The notes beneath the pieces were generated by a model. The model had not been told where the DNA came from. It saw only the letters and a program-made list of their open reading frames with translations, and did not search any database. A stretch of 64,000 bases of DNA. Source: Anaerovibrio lipolyticus LB2005. Its GTDB lineage: Bacteria > Bacillota > Negativicutes > Selenomonadales > Selenomonadaceae. The stretch is taken from NCBI RefSeq assembly GCF_000621545.1, contig NZ_JHYA01000005.1, forward strand, positions 62,001 to 126,000, read 5' to 3'. Below, piece after piece: positions 49,731 to 59,690 of this stretch (position 1 is its first letter; each line of letters begins with the position of its first letter). The translations under genes were made by a program, and so were the position numbers.

Positions 49731-51059
49731 ATGAGAGAAAGAAAGAAGACAGTTTCCGAGCTGTTACGAAGATACTTGCTTTATACTTTGGGTATTATCC
49801 TGATGGCTTGCGGTATAGCTGTTCTGATTAAGGCGGAAATGGGCGTGGCCCCTATGGTTACCATGCCTTATACTATATGGTTAATTGCAGATGTATTTAC
49901 AGTAGGAGCCTGGATAGGTCTGTTTAATTTTGCCGGTCTTATGGGCCAGCTTATTATCCGCAGAGGGCGGGTAAAAAAACAGGCAATGATAATGCAAATT
50001 ATCACGGCTCTGGCTCTGGGGATATTTACGGATATGGCCCTAAATTCCCTGGCTGGCTTTAATCCTATATCCCATTCCAGCAGGGCTGTTACTTGCTTTG
50101 TAAGCAGTGTACTGATGGCCAGCAGCCTTTATTGCTGCGTAATATCCAGTGTGGCTTTACTGCCGATAGATTCTCTGCTGAGACTTTTGGGGGCAATTTA
50201 CCATAAGAAATTTTCCACCATGAGATGGATTTCTGACATAATCCTGTCTCTGTTCTCCGCTGTTTTGGGACTTGTATTTTTGGGCAATCTTGGAGGCGTC
50301 CGTGAAGGAACCATTATCGTGGCCGTATTCACTGGCGTTATTCTAAAGCTGCTCATGAAATATCTGCGTTGGTTTACTTATATTTTGTTGCCTGAGAATC
50401 GTGTAGATGATATTTCCTCTGTTATTGATGATGATATTAACGAGAAGCATTTTGTACTGACTGTATCCCATGAATATGGCAGTGGTGGGCATTCTATAGC
50501 AAGACGCATTGCTCACGAGCTTAATCTTCCTTATTATGATAGTGATATTATCCAGATGGCTGCAGAGGATAGTGAATTTGCATATAAATATCTGGAGGAA
50601 CACGGTGACAAGGTTACTTCCAATGCCCTTTACAGCTTGTATGAGTGGTATACCTCTGCTTATGATAAGGATGAGGAGCTTACCCAGGAGCAGGTGTATA
50701 AAATTGAGGCCCAGGTTATCCAGGAAATTGCTGCCAAGGATTCATGCGTTATTGTGGGGCGCCTGGCCAACTACGTGCTGCAGAATCATAAAAATTCTTT
50801 GCACATTTTCATTACTGCTGACGAGCTTGATCGTACCAAACGTGTTATGCGTAAGGAAAAAATTGATCATCAGCAGGCAGTGGAACAGATAAAGAAGCAC
50901 GCCAAGCTGAGAACTGAGCATTGCCGTAAATTTTCTGATGCTCAATATGGTATTGGCGCCAGCTATGATATTACAATTAAGTCCAGTAAATACGGTGTGG
51001 ACAGAACGGCTGCTATTCTTCTGCAGCTGATTAAAGAGTTTAGGCTTATCCAGTTTTAA
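49731..51059 (+). CDS. YczE-like membrane protein fused to a cytidylate-kinase-like domain
   Basis: A 442-residue two-part protein. Residues 1-225 form a membrane domain with about five or six hydrophobic segments; it begins LLYTLGIILMACGIAVLIKAEMG and has GVAPMVTMPYTIW, as in YczE/YitT-type proteins. Residues 240-442 are a cytidylate-kinase-like domain (P-loop-like HEYGSGGHSIARRIAHEL, then IVGRLANYVLQNH, and RTEHCRKFSDAQYG). This domain is common stand-alone in gut Firmicutes; its substrate is unknown. The fusion suggests a membrane-tethered nucleotide or phosphoryl transfer function, by inference only. Confidence 0.8.
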   Translation: MRERKKTVSELLRRYLLYTLGIILMACGIAVLIKAEMGVAPMVTMPYTIWLIADVFTVGAWIGLFNFAGLMGQLIIRRGRVKKQAMIMQIITALALGIFTDMALNSLAGFNPISHSSRAVTCFVSSVLMASSLYCCVISSVALLPIDSLLRLLGAIYHKKFSTMRWISDIILSLFSAVLGLVFLGNLGGVREGTIIVAVFTGVILKLLMKYLRWFTYILLPENRVDDISSVIDDDINEKHFVLTVSHEYGSGGHSIARRIAHELNLPYYDSDIIQMAAEDSEFAYKYLEEHGDKVTSNALYSLYEWYTSAYDKDEELTQEQVYKIEAQVIQEIAAKDSCVIVGRLANYVLQNHKNSLHIFITADELDRTKRVMRKEKIDHQQAVEQIKKHAKLRTEHCRKFSDAQYGIGASYDITIKSSKYGVDRTAAILLQLIKEFRLIQF

Positions 51060-51078
51060 GTATGTTTGAGGTGATTAT

Positions 51079-51483
51079 ATGAGATTATCGAGTAAGGGAC
51101 GCTATGGTGTAATTGCTATGCACGAATTAGCTATGGCGTATGGTAAGGGGTCCATTACGGTTAAGACTATTGCCGAGAATCAGGGCATCTCTGACAATTA
51201 CCTGGAACAGCTTATGGGGGCATTGAAGAAAGCCGGCTTTGTAAAAAGTGTTCGTGGTGCCCAGGGTGGCTATATGCTGGCCAAGGCTCCTAAGGATATA
51301 ACCATAGGTGAGATTATTGTCACTATGGAGGGACCTGTTATTTTTGCCGACTGTATGCTGGCTCCCTGTGAAAAGGCAGAGGGCTGTGGCCGTAGAAATG
51401 TTTGGTCGCATATAAGTGATAAGGTAAATGATGTGCTTAACTCCATAACTTTGGCTGATCTTGTAAGGGAAAGCAATGGGTAA
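51079..51483 (+). CDS. Rrf2-family transcriptional regulator (IscR-like)
   Basis: A 134-residue Rrf2 regulator. The winged helix is MRLSSKGRYGVIAMHELA to YLEQLMGALKKAGFVKSVRGAQGGY. The three cysteines for a [2Fe-2S] cluster are in DCMLAPCEKAEGC (C-x5-C-x5-C type). It is probably a redox or iron-sulfur sensor such as IscR or CymR, though no iscS or cysteine genes follow in the window. It starts 19 bases after the membrane/kinase fusion. Confidence 0.92.
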   Translation: MRLSSKGRYGVIAMHELAMAYGKGSITVKTIAENQGISDNYLEQLMGALKKAGFVKSVRGAQGGYMLAKAPKDITIGEIIVTMEGPVIFADCMLAPCEKAEGCGRRNVWSHISDKVNDVLNSITLADLVRESNG

Positions 51484-51494
51484 GTATTACAATT

Positions 51495-51530
51495 GGGACT
51501 CGCATGTCAATGCGGGTCCTTTTCTTTATT
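51495..51530 (+). terminator. Terminator behind the Rrf2 gene
   Basis: GGACTCGCAT and ATGCGGGTCC form a 10-bp stem (one T-G pair) with loop GTCA and a T-rich tail. Confidence 0.9.
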
Positions 51531-51563
51531 TTTGTTTATTTTCAAAAAATAGAATTGTTGCTA

Positions 51564-51592
51564 TTGAGTATAAAAACTTAACCATGTATAAT
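51564..51592 (+). promoter_or_regulatory. rodZ promoter
   Basis: TTGAGT (51564-51569) and TATAAT (51587-51592) with a 17-bp spacer. Confidence 0.75.
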
Positions 51593-51623
51593 ATAGTAGA
51601 GTTTTTGTGTAGGAGGTTAGAAC

Positions 51624-52535
51624 ATGCTGGGAGATATTCTTAGGAGAGAACGAGAAAAGCAAGGACTAACGATTAAAGATATAGAGAATGAGACCAGTAT
51701 CAGGTCTTTATATATTGAAGCAATAGAGAAGGGTGATTATGATCACCTGCCAAGTGATGTATATACCAAGGGCTTTATCCGTAACTATGCCAAGGCCCTG
51801 AATATGGACAGTGATCCATTATTACAGCAGTTTAATTCCGAGAGAAATATTGATGTTCCTGTTCAGCCAGTTGACCAGCGCCCTCAGGAGACTTACTATG
51901 ATGATGTGCCACAGCGCACCATTACTGTAAAATCTTCTTCATATTCTGCTTCTGGCAGCGAGGGTGGCAATCTCTTTTCTTCCGGTAATGATTATCGTGA
52001 GCGCACCGAGGAAAAGGGTGGGTCCAGAAAATTCATGATTCTTCTGGCTATGATGATTGTGTTCTTGGGCGGTGTATATTATGCCTTCAGTGACGACCCG
52101 GCTCAGGAGAAGTCAAAGCCTACTGTAAAGACAGAAAAGGTTGTGGACAAGAAGCAGGAGCAACCACCTGTTGTTGAAAAGAAGTATGATTCCGTTGAGG
52201 TTTCTGCCAAGTTTACCGATCCATGCTGGATTTCAGTTAAGACTGACGGCAAGGAAGTATTTGAAGGCACTGTGGATAGTGGCAAGGAGATGTCCTGGAA
52301 GGGTAATGACAAGGTTGAGCTTATTGCTGGTAATGCCGGAGCCATTGAGCTTACTTGGAACGGAAAGAGCCTGGGGGTTCTTGGTAGCAAGGGACAGGTC
52401 GTGGAGCGCCTTATGACCAAGGAGAGTGATGGCGCCAAGGCTAAGACTGCTGATGCCACCAAGGATGAAGGTGCAAAAACCAAGTCAACACCAACTAAAT
52501 CTGATACTTCTAAGTCAAATAAGAGTGCCAAATAA
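51624..52535 (+). CDS. rodZ: RodZ-like cell-shape protein (HTH, membrane segment, DUF4115)
   Basis: A 303-residue bitopic protein. The N-terminal HTH_25 domain (LGDILRREREKQGLTIKDIE, then DVYTKGFIRNYAKAL, about 1-70) binds MreB in known RodZ proteins. A polar linker precedes one membrane segment (FMILLAMMIVFLGGVYYAF, near 138-156). The extracytoplasmic DUF4115 domain has VEVSAKFTDPCWISVKTDGK and KGNDKVELIAGNAGAIELTW. The C-terminus is a Lys/Thr/Ser-rich tail. RodZ anchors MreB in rod-shaped cells. AGGAGG precedes the ATG. Confidence 0.9.
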   Translation: MLGDILRREREKQGLTIKDIENETSIRSLYIEAIEKGDYDHLPSDVYTKGFIRNYAKALNMDSDPLLQQFNSERNIDVPVQPVDQRPQETYYDDVPQRTITVKSSSYSASGSEGGNLFSSGNDYRERTEEKGGSRKFMILLAMMIVFLGGVYYAFSDDPAQEKSKPTVKTEKVVDKKQEQPPVVEKKYDSVEVSAKFTDPCWISVKTDGKEVFEGTVDSGKEMSWKGNDKVELIAGNAGAIELTWNGKSLGVLGSKGQVVERLMTKESDGAKAKTADATKDEGAKTKSTPTKSDTSKSNKSAK

Positions 52536-52560
52536 TTCAAGTTGTTGATGGTGTGATTTA

Positions 52561-54480
52561 ATGAGCTTTTTACCAATATCAAAAGAGGATATGGAAATTC
52601 GGGGCTGGCAGCAGCTGGATTTTGTCTTTGTATCAGGTGATGCCTATGTGGATGATCCCAGCTTTGGCCCGGCCATATTATGTCGTCTATTGGAAAAGCA
52701 TGGCTATAAGGTGGGGATTATCCCACAGCCGGATTGGCACAATATCAAAGATTTTGCCCGCCTTGGGAAACCTAGGCTGGGCTTTCTTGTTTCAAGTGGA
52801 AACCTGGATTCGCAGCTGAATAGATTTACTGCAGCCAAAAAGGTTCGCCATCAGGATGCCTATTCTCCCGGAGGTAAGGCTGGTCACCGCCCGGAAAGGG
52901 CAGTGGTGGTGTATACTCAGATGCTGAGAAGGTGCTGGGGAAATGAGGTTCCGATTATTATTGGTGGTATTGAAGCCAGCCTTAGGCGTTTTGCCCATTA
53001 CGATTACTGGGGAGATCAGATTCGCCAGTCGATATTGGCGGAAAGCGGTGCTGATATTCTGGTATATGGTATGGGTGAAAAACAGCTTATAGACATTGCT
53101 GCACAGCTCCATCAAGGCGTTGAAATACAGAATATTCAAGATGTTCAGGGTACCTGCTTTAGGGTGCCCAATTTTGACTATATTTGGGATTTTACGCCAA
53201 TTCCTTCCTATGACGAGGTTAGAGCCAGCAAGGAGAAGTTCGCTGAGGCATTTAAAACCGAGTATTTGGAGCAGGATGCTTTTAGAGGAAAAAAGCTGGC
53301 CCAGCAAAATGGTGAATGGTGTATTGTTCAGAATCCACCAGCCATGCCTCTTTCCGTGGAGGAAATGGACGAAATATATGATTTGCCCTATGAGCGCAGA
53401 TGGCACCCTATTTACGACAAGGACGGGGGGGTACCAGCCTATGCAGAGGTTAAATTCAGCATTACGGCCCATAGGGGATGCTTTGGTGGCTGCAATTTCT
53501 GTGCTATTATTTCCCATCAGGGCAGAATTATCCAGCGTCGCAGTGATGAATCCATTATTCGCGAGGCTAAAATACTTACAAAATTGCCGGATTTCAAGGG
53601 ATATATCCACGATTTAGGTGGTCCTACCGCCAATTTTCATCGCACCTCCTGTGATATGCAGCTGGAGCGGGGAACCTGTCATGGAAAGCAGTGTCTGTCC
53701 CCTGATGTGTGCCATAACCTTATTGTGGATCACAGTGGATATATGGAGCTGCTTCGTAAAGTCAGGGCAATTCCGGGTATCAAGAAGGTCTTTATCCGCT
53801 CTGGGATACGCTTTGACTATTTGATGTTGGCCAAGGATGATTTTTTACAGGAGCTCTGCGAAAATCATATCAGTGGTCAGCTTAAGATTGCCCCTGAGCA
53901 TATATCTGACAGGGTTACCCGTATTATGGGGAAATCCTCCCGCAATGTCTATGTGCGGTTTGTGGAGCGTTTCAATCGCATGAACAAAAAACTGGGTAAA
54001 AAACAGTTTTTGGTTCCCTATTTCATGTCCAGTCACCCTGGCTGTACACTGGAGGATGCCATTGAGCTGGCGGTGTTTATCAAGGAAATGGGATATCATC
54101 CGGAGCAGGTTCAGGACTTTATTCCAACTCCTGGCACCCTTTCCACCTGTATGTGGTACAGCGGCATAAATCCTATGACCGGAGAAAGGGTGTATAGTGC
54201 CAAAAAGCCTGAGGACAAGGCTATGCAGCGGGCATTGATGCAATACTGGCTTCCAAGAAATTATGACCTTGTCAAGAAGGCCTTGGAAAAGGCAAAGCGG
54301 TTTGACCTCATTGGCTATGGCCCGAATTGTCTTATTCGTCCTGAAAAGGGCGGTAAAGCTGTATCTCATAAGGATACAATCCATAAAGGCACATTTCATA
54401 AAGAGAACAGAAATAAGAACAGCAAAAAAGCAAGCAATAAAAATGGTAACACGCGTAAGGTTAGAAGGAAGGTGCAGTAA
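52561..54480 (+). CDS. YgiQ-family radical SAM protein
   Basis: A 639-residue YgiQ-type radical SAM protein. The N-terminal B12-binding-like region has [20 protein letters not shown] and [17 protein letters not shown]. The SAM-cluster motif is [13 protein letters not shown] (CxxxCxxC), and the family block [16 protein letters not shown] comes late. A Lys/Asn/His-rich tail of about 35 residues closes the protein. The reaction is unknown. The stop codon overlaps the nrdR start. Confidence 0.92.
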   Translation: MSFLPISKEDMEIRGWQQLDFVFVSGDAYVDDPSFGPAILCRLLEKHGYKVGIIPQPDWHNIKDFARLGKPRLGFLVSSGNLDSQLNRFTAAKKVRHQDAYSPGGKAGHRPERAVVVYTQMLRRCWGNEVPIIIGGIEASLRRFAHYDYWGDQIRQSILAESGADILVYGMGEKQLIDIAAQLHQGVEIQNIQDVQGTCFRVPNFDYIWDFTPIPSYDEVRASKEKFAEAFKTEYLEQDAFRGKKLAQQNGEWCIVQNPPAMPLSVEEMDEIYDLPYERRWHPIYDKDGGVPAYAEVKFSITAHRGCFGGCNFCAIISHQGRIIQRRSDESIIREAKILTKLPDFKGYIHDLGGPTANFHRTSCDMQLERGTCHGKQCLSPDVCHNLIVDHSGYMELLRKVRAIPGIKKVFIRSGIRFDYLMLAKDDFLQELCENHISGQLKIAPEHISDRVTRIMGKSSRNVYVRFVERFNRMNKKLGKKQFLVPYFMSSHPGCTLEDAIELAVFIKEMGYHPEQVQDFIPTPGTLSTCMWYSGINPMTGERVYSAKKPEDKAMQRALMQYWLPRNYDLVKKALEKAKRFDLIGYGPNCLIRPEKGGKAVSHKDTIHKGTFHKENRNKNSKKASNKNGNTRKVRRKVQ

Positions 54481-54947
54481 TGCTTTGCCCATTTTGTAAT
54501 AAAGAGGATAGCAGGGTGATAGATTCCAGAGCAGTGGATGATGGTCGTGCTATCAGAAGGCGCCGTGGCTGCCCTCATTGTGGCAAAAGATTTACTACCT
54601 TCGAGACAGTGGAGCAGCTGCCCCTGATGGTTGTAAAGCACGATGGCAGTCGTCAGGTCTTTGACCGCAACAAGCTGTTGAACGGTCTTATCCGTTCCTG
54701 TGATAAGCGGGATAAATCACTGGAAAGTGTGATGATTCTTGCTCATGATATTGAGCAGGACATACATCGGGAATTTGAGCAGGAGGTTCCATCCAAGGCT
54801 ATTGGCGAAATGACGTTGAGGCATCTGAAAAATTTTGACCAGGTAGCATATATCAGATTCGCCTCCGTATATAGGAAATTCTCTGATATAAATAGCTTCC
54901 GCCATGAGTTGGATGTGCTTTTGGCAGACGATGATAAAAATGATTAA
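54480..54947 (+). CDS. nrdR: Transcriptional repressor NrdR
   Basis: A 155-residue NrdR, which represses ribonucleotide reductase genes in response to ATP and dATP. The zinc ribbon CPFCN and CPHCG with RRRRGC between is at 3-34, and the ATP-cone (LMVVKHDGSRQVFDRNKLL onward) fills 48-138. Length is usual. The ATG overlaps the previous stop (TAATG). No NrdR target genes (nrd) are in the window. Confidence 0.96.
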   Translation: MLCPFCNKEDSRVIDSRAVDDGRAIRRRRGCPHCGKRFTTFETVEQLPLMVVKHDGSRQVFDRNKLLNGLIRSCDKRDKSLESVMILAHDIEQDIHREFEQEVPSKAIGEMTLRHLKNFDQVAYIRFASVYRKFSDINSFRHELDVLLADDDKND

Positions 54948-54970
54948 ATGATTAAAATGGAGGAAAATAC

Positions 54971-56704
54971 TTGTCCTGGAAATTGAAGGAACAGCTCAAA
55001 AATATGCTGGCAGAAGAATCTGGATACTACATTTATCACGCTGGTGGCAGAACCAGGGTGGCTTTGTTGTATCCAAATTCCTATTTTGTGGGTATGTCCA
55101 ATCTGGGCCTTCATATCGTATACAGATTACTAAATCAGCGTGACGATACCGCCTGTGAGCGGGGGTTCCTGCCGGAAAAACGTCAGCAGGATGAGTATAT
55201 AAAGCATAGGGTCCAGCTTATGACCATGGAAACCCAAAGTGCGATTTCCACCTTTGATATTGTGGCCTTTGTTATGTCCTTTGAAATGGATTATTTCAAC
55301 ATTTTAAGGATGCTGGAGCTGGGGAAGATAAAGCTGTTGGCCACAGAGCGTGGGGAAATGGATCCCTTGGTAATTGCTGGTGGTCCTTGTGCCACCTTTA
55401 ATCCCGAGCCTATGAGTCCCTTTGTGGATGCCTTTATTATCGGTGAAGGAGAGGCTGTTATGCCCACCTTTATGGATACATATAACAGGGCAAGGGGTGA
55501 GGGGCGTTCCAAGGAAGAAATCCTTTCTATTTTGGCAAAAATACCAGGAGTGTATGTACCTTCACGCTATGAAGTCAGTTATGGACTGGATGGTTATGAT
55601 ACTCAGATAAAACCAGTAGGTGATGCCCCGGAGAGGATATGCCGTCAGTGGCAGGAAAATCTCGATGAATATCCCGGTGAGACGGCAATTTACACAGAAA
55701 ATACGGAATTTAACCTTCATTTGGTGGAAATCGCCAGAGGCTGCGGCCGCCATTGCAGATTCTGTATGGCTGGCTATTGCTTTAGAAGACCCCGCAATCG
55801 CTCTTTGGAGGCCATTGAGAAAATGCTGGTGGCAGCCAAGGAAAAGGGGCGCCGTGTGGGGCTGATGGGAGCGGCAATTTCTGATTATCCAGAAATAGAT
55901 CAGCTTTGTAGGGAAATCCTTGGGGATGGACTTAGCATGTCGGTGGCTTCATTTAGGGCAGATTCCGTTACCCAGGAGCTGGTGGACTCACTTGCCGCCA
56001 GTGGCTTGAAGACCTTGACTATGGCCCCGGAGGCCGGCAGTACCCGCATGAGGGCTGTTATAAATAAGGGCATTGAGGAGGAGCATCTCTTGAATGCCAT
56101 GAGCATGGGAATCAAGGCTGGCATACGAAATTTTAGACTGTACATTATGATTGGCCTTCCAGGCGAAGAACCATCGGACATTCAGGGCATCATTGATATG
56201 GCCTTAAAGCTGAAGGATTTTATGGAAGAAAAGGGAGCCACAGGCCGTCTTACCCTAAGTATAAATCCATTTATTCCTAAGCCCTTTACTCCCTTTCAAT
56301 GGTCTCCTATGGCACCAATAAAATATATTCAGGGTGCTCTAAAGGAAATCACTAATGCTTTGAGGAAGCGTCATAATATTGAGGTCATTGCTGAGTCCCC
56401 TCGGGATGCTTATGTTCAGGCCGTTTTGGCCAGGGGAAACAGAAAAACAGGCCAATATCTTTTGGAGGCCTACGAAAATGGTGGCAGCAAGGCCATGAAA
56501 TCCGTACTGAAAAGCCACAAACTGTCTATGGAGGATTTGGTAAGTCATCCCGTGTCCTTTGACAATATCCTTCCATGGGATATACTTGATATGGGCTTTA
56601 CCAAGGATTATCTTAAAAAAGAATTAATAGAGTCGCAGCAGGAAAAGCCAAAGCACACAATTCAGTGCTTTGATGGTTGTAAACGCTGTGGCGTCTGCAA
56701 ATAG
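54971..56704 (+). CDS. B12-binding-domain radical SAM protein (TIGR03960-like)
   Basis: A 577-residue radical SAM protein. An N-terminal cobalamin-binding-like domain (RVALLYPNSYFVGMSNLGLH, then FDIVAFVMSFEMDYFNIL and IAGGPCATFNPEPMSPFVD) precedes the radical SAM core with GCGRHCRFCMAGY (CxxxCxxC near 258-265). The C-terminus ends in a short Cys cluster CFDGCKRCGVCK. It resembles the TIGR03960 group, often found next to a TIGR03936 partner, which is absent here. The start is TTG at 54971, with GGAGGA just upstream. Function not established. Confidence 0.85.
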   Translation: MSWKLKEQLKNMLAEESGYYIYHAGGRTRVALLYPNSYFVGMSNLGLHIVYRLLNQRDDTACERGFLPEKRQQDEYIKHRVQLMTMETQSAISTFDIVAFVMSFEMDYFNILRMLELGKIKLLATERGEMDPLVIAGGPCATFNPEPMSPFVDAFIIGEGEAVMPTFMDTYNRARGEGRSKEEILSILAKIPGVYVPSRYEVSYGLDGYDTQIKPVGDAPERICRQWQENLDEYPGETAIYTENTEFNLHLVEIARGCGRHCRFCMAGYCFRRPRNRSLEAIEKMLVAAKEKGRRVGLMGAAISDYPEIDQLCREILGDGLSMSVASFRADSVTQELVDSLAASGLKTLTMAPEAGSTRMRAVINKGIEEEHLLNAMSMGIKAGIRNFRLYIMIGLPGEEPSDIQGIIDMALKLKDFMEEKGATGRLTLSINPFIPKPFTPFQWSPMAPIKYIQGALKEITNALRKRHNIEVIAESPRDAYVQAVLARGNRKTGQYLLEAYENGGSKAMKSVLKSHKLSMEDLVSHPVSFDNILPWDILDMGFTKDYLKKELIESQQEKPKHTIQCFDGCKRCGVCK

Positions 56705-56731
56705 ATTTACGGAAAAGCGGTGTGATATTAT

Positions 56732-57550
56732 ATGAGTTTTTCCCTTGTATCAGGCAAATTGAAGAATCTGTGGATAGGAAAGTTCTCCATTTTTCCGGAG
56801 GAGTTGTTTGTTCATGGTATTTCCACAAGACATGGAGGCGTCAGCAAAGGTGCCTTTGACAGCCTTAATCTCGGCCTTCATGTGGAGGATGAGCTTAACG
56901 ATGTAAGACGAAATCGTGATATATTCTTTGAAGGACTGGAGCTTCCAAAGGGACAGGGTACCACCTGTCAGCAGGTTCATGGAAGTAAGGTGGTTAAAAT
57001 TACCAAAGCCCAGGCGGGTAGCGGAATGTATAATTTTGAGGAATCCATAAAGGATGCGGATGGCCTAATTACTAATGAGCCGCGTATACCATTGATGCTT
57101 TTCTTCGCTGACTGTACACCTATTCTTATAGCAGATCCTGTTCAAAAGGCTATTGGCGTGGCTCATGGGGGCTGGCGAGGCACAGTGGCTTCCATAGCTG
57201 CCAGGACCGTAGAGCTGATGGTAAAGGAGTATGGTTCAAAGCCGGAGAATCTTCTGGCGGGTATTGGACCAGCCATCGGTCCTTGCTGTTATGAAGTGGG
57301 AGCGGAAGTTATAAAGCAATTTAGGGATGCTTTTCCTGATTTTTATGATAAAATAATCATTGATGAAAATGGTGGGCAGCATCTTAATTTATGGAAGGCC
57401 AACCAGCTTCAGCTAATAAAGGCTGGAATTAAGCCGGAAAATATTGATGTAGCCGGCGTGTGCACCGCCTGCAATCATCGTCAGTTTTTCTCCTATCGTG
57501 CTGACAATGGTAAAACGGGGAGAATAGCTGCTGTATTATCAATAAAGTAA
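56732..57550 (+). CDS. pgeF: Peptidoglycan editing factor PgeF (YlmD/YfiH, laccase-like)
   Basis: A 272-residue multi-copper-oxidase-like/DUF152 protein. HGISTRHGGVSKGAFDSLNL, CQQVHGSKVV, FFADCTPILI, GVAHGGWRGTVA and GPAIGPCCYEVG carry the family His/Cys metal site. PgeF removes L-Ser-containing precursor errors from peptidoglycan in E. coli. It is the ylmD position of the ylmDEFGH cluster: pgeF-yggS-sepF-proC-ylmH here. Confidence 0.93.
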   Translation: MSFSLVSGKLKNLWIGKFSIFPEELFVHGISTRHGGVSKGAFDSLNLGLHVEDELNDVRRNRDIFFEGLELPKGQGTTCQQVHGSKVVKITKAQAGSGMYNFEESIKDADGLITNEPRIPLMLFFADCTPILIADPVQKAIGVAHGGWRGTVASIAARTVELMVKEYGSKPENLLAGIGPAIGPCCYEVGAEVIKQFRDAFPDFYDKIIIDENGGQHLNLWKANQLQLIKAGIKPENIDVAGVCTACNHRQFFSYRADNGKTGRIAAVLSIK

Positions 57551-57577
57551 GTTTTATTCCCAAAGGGGGATTTTTAG

Positions 57578-58267
57578 ATGATACCGGAGAAGTTGAGAGA
57601 GGTTAAGGAGAATATTGAGGCAGCCAAGGCTAAGAGAAGCTTTGATAAGGATCAGGAGGTCCTTCTGATTGCCGTTACCAAAAATCATGATATTTATGCT
57701 ATGCGTGAAGCCATAGATGCGGGGGTTACTGATATTGGAGAAAACCGTATCCAGGAGGCCAAGGAAAAGTTTGAAACTCTGGACAGAGACGTGACCTGGC
57801 ATCTTATAGGTCATCTCCAGACTAACAAGGCCAAGCAGGCAGTTAAAATTTTTGATATAATTCATTCTGTAGACTCGTTGCATTTGGCAGAAGCCGTAAA
57901 TAATGCTGCAGCCAATATTGGCAAAATTCAAAAGGTTTTGGTCCAGGTGAATCTTGCCAAGGAGGATTCCAAGTCGGGAATATATGCCGAGGATATGGAG
58001 GAGCTGCTTTACAAAGTGGATGAAATGCCGAACCTTCAGCTCATGGGACTGATGTGTATTGCTCCTAACTATGAGGATGTGGAGGATTGTCGTCCTTTAT
58101 TTGCAAAAATGCACGAAATTTATAATCGCGTGAAGGAAATGGACTTCCAGACAGCGAATATAATATATTTGTCAATGGGTATGACTCATGATTATCAGAT
58201 TGCCATTGAGGAGGGCTCAAATATGGTTCGGGTTGGAACCGGAATTTTTGGGCCAAGACAATACTGA
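57578..58267 (+). CDS. yggS: PLP homeostasis protein YggS/YlmE
   Basis: A 229-residue member of the YggS/PLPBP family, which binds PLP through the Lys in LIAVTKNHD (about residue 36). DIGENRIQEAKEKFE, WHLIGHLQTNKAKQAV, LVQVNLAKEDSKSG and LSMGMTHDYQIAIEEGSNMVR follow in family order. It buffers PLP and affects amino-acid balance. AAAGGGGGA precedes the ATG. It neighbours sepF, as in most Firmicutes. Confidence 0.94.
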   Translation: MIPEKLREVKENIEAAKAKRSFDKDQEVLLIAVTKNHDIYAMREAIDAGVTDIGENRIQEAKEKFETLDRDVTWHLIGHLQTNKAKQAVKIFDIIHSVDSLHLAEAVNNAAANIGKIQKVLVQVNLAKEDSKSGIYAEDMEELLYKVDEMPNLQLMGLMCIAPNYEDVEDCRPLFAKMHEIYNRVKEMDFQTANIIYLSMGMTHDYQIAIEEGSNMVRVGTGIFGPRQY

Positions 58268-58303
58268 TGTGTAGCTTGACATTTAATTGAGGAGGAACAT
58301 CCT

Positions 58304-58834
58304 GTGGGGAAGATAGATTCTTTTTTGGAAAAGATTGGCATTAAGGACACAGATGTGGACGAAGTGCTTTTGGATACTGTTGAGGAGGAAGAAGTGGACA
58401 GACCGGTGCCTCCAAGAGCCAAGCCTGCTGAACCTGTCAGCTTTGGTTCCCGCCGTAGTATGCATGATAGAAAGGTGATAAATATGGGGTCTGATTCTAT
58501 ATCCATCCGTGAAGGTGGTGCAGCTGCTTCCATGGCCAATGCCATGATGAAGGTAGTTGTTATTAATCCAAAGAATATTGATGATTGTCAGCAGATTGCC
58601 AACTGCCTCAAGGAAAAGCGGCCTGTTGTAATCAATTTGGAAAATGTTGAGGAGCCTACAGCTGTCCGCATTATTGACTTTATCAGCGGGACAATCTATG
58701 CCATTGATGGTGCTGTGAATAAAATCAGCCGTAATGTATGGCTCTTTGCGCCAAAGAATGTAAATATTGCTGTAAGTCAGCAGAATCATGGCCTGAATAA
58801 TATGCCATGGGAACCAAATAACAATAATAAATGA
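58304..58834 (+). CDS. sepF: Cell division protein SepF
   Basis: A 176-residue SepF, which tethers FtsZ to the membrane and organises the division septum. A short amphipathic N-terminus is followed by a variable linker and the conserved core VVVINPKNIDDCQQIANCLKE-type helix, RPVVINLE, and RIIDFISGTIYAIDGAVNKI. The start is GTG at 58304 with GAGGAGG 8 bases upstream. Its presence argues for a Gram-positive-type phylum. Confidence 0.93.
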   Translation: MGKIDSFLEKIGIKDTDVDEVLLDTVEEEEVDRPVPPRAKPAEPVSFGSRRSMHDRKVINMGSDSISIREGGAAASMANAMMKVVVINPKNIDDCQQIANCLKEKRPVVINLENVEEPTAVRIIDFISGTIYAIDGAVNKISRNVWLFAPKNVNIAVSQQNHGLNNMPWEPNNNNK

Positions 58835-58878
58835 TGAACATTTAAATAAATTTCAATTAAGAAGGGCTGGTGTCTGAC

Positions 58879-59682
58879 ATGAAAATTGGATTTATTGGTG
58901 GTGGAGCAATGGGAGAGGCTCTCCTGTCCGGAGTATTGTCTAATGGTTCGGTGGCTCCAAAGGATGTATTTGTCTCAGAAATCAGGGAAGACAGATGTCA
59001 GGAGCTTAAGGATAAACATGGCGTCAATGCTGTCACTGACAACGATTTTGTCAAAACTGCAGGTCTTGACATATTGATTTTGGCAGTTAAGCCACAGGTG
59101 GCTGCTGATGTTATGTCATCTTTAAAGGGCAAGGTGCCAGATGATATTTTGGTGGGCTCTATTATAGCAGGTCTTCCTATTAAGACCCTGGAGAAGTATT
59201 TCCCATCTAATCCTATTGTCCGTATTATGCCTAATACACCATTGGCAGTAGGCGAAGGCATGTCAGCTTATGCCAGAAATGAGCATGCTCACGGCAAGGC
59301 AACAGTTAAGGCACTCAGAGATATTCTCTATGCATGTGGCCAGGCTGTTGAGGTTAAGGAAAGCATGATGGATGCGGTTACTGGCCTTTCCGGCAGTGGT
59401 CCTGCTTATGGCTTTCTTATGATCGATGCTTTGGCAGATGGTGGCGTGGCAGCAGGTCTTCCGCGTCAGACAGCTATTTTGTTGGCTGCTCAGACACTAT
59501 TGGGTGCTGCAAAGATGGTGGTGGAAACCGGCAAGCATCCTGATGTGCTGCGTGACCAGGTTACCAGTCCGGCTGGTACTACTATTGCGGGCGTTCGAGT
59601 AATGGAACAGCAGGGGGTACGTGGTGCCCTTATTGATGCAGTGCTTGCTGCTACTGAGCGCTCAAAGGAATTGGGGAAATAA
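58879..59682 (+). CDS. proC: Pyrroline-5-carboxylate reductase
   Basis: A 267-residue NAD(P)H-dependent enzyme that makes proline. The Rossmann start KIGFIGGGAMGEALLSG, the block ILAVKPQVAADVMSSL, RIMPNTPLAVGEGMSAY, GLSGSGPAYGFLMIDALADG and the C-terminal TSPAGTTIAGVRVMEQQG are all present. ATG at 58879 is taken as the start; a GTG at 58870 three codons earlier is closer to GAAGGG and is possible. It sits in the place where ylmG often lies. Confidence 0.95.
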   Translation: MKIGFIGGGAMGEALLSGVLSNGSVAPKDVFVSEIREDRCQELKDKHGVNAVTDNDFVKTAGLDILILAVKPQVAADVMSSLKGKVPDDILVGSIIAGLPIKTLEKYFPSNPIVRIMPNTPLAVGEGMSAYARNEHAHGKATVKALRDILYACGQAVEVKESMMDAVTGLSGSGPAYGFLMIDALADGGVAAGLPRQTAILLAAQTLLGAAKMVVETGKHPDVLRDQVTSPAGTTIAGVRVMEQQGVRGALIDAVLAATERSKELGK

Positions 59683-59690
59683 TTTAAGGT

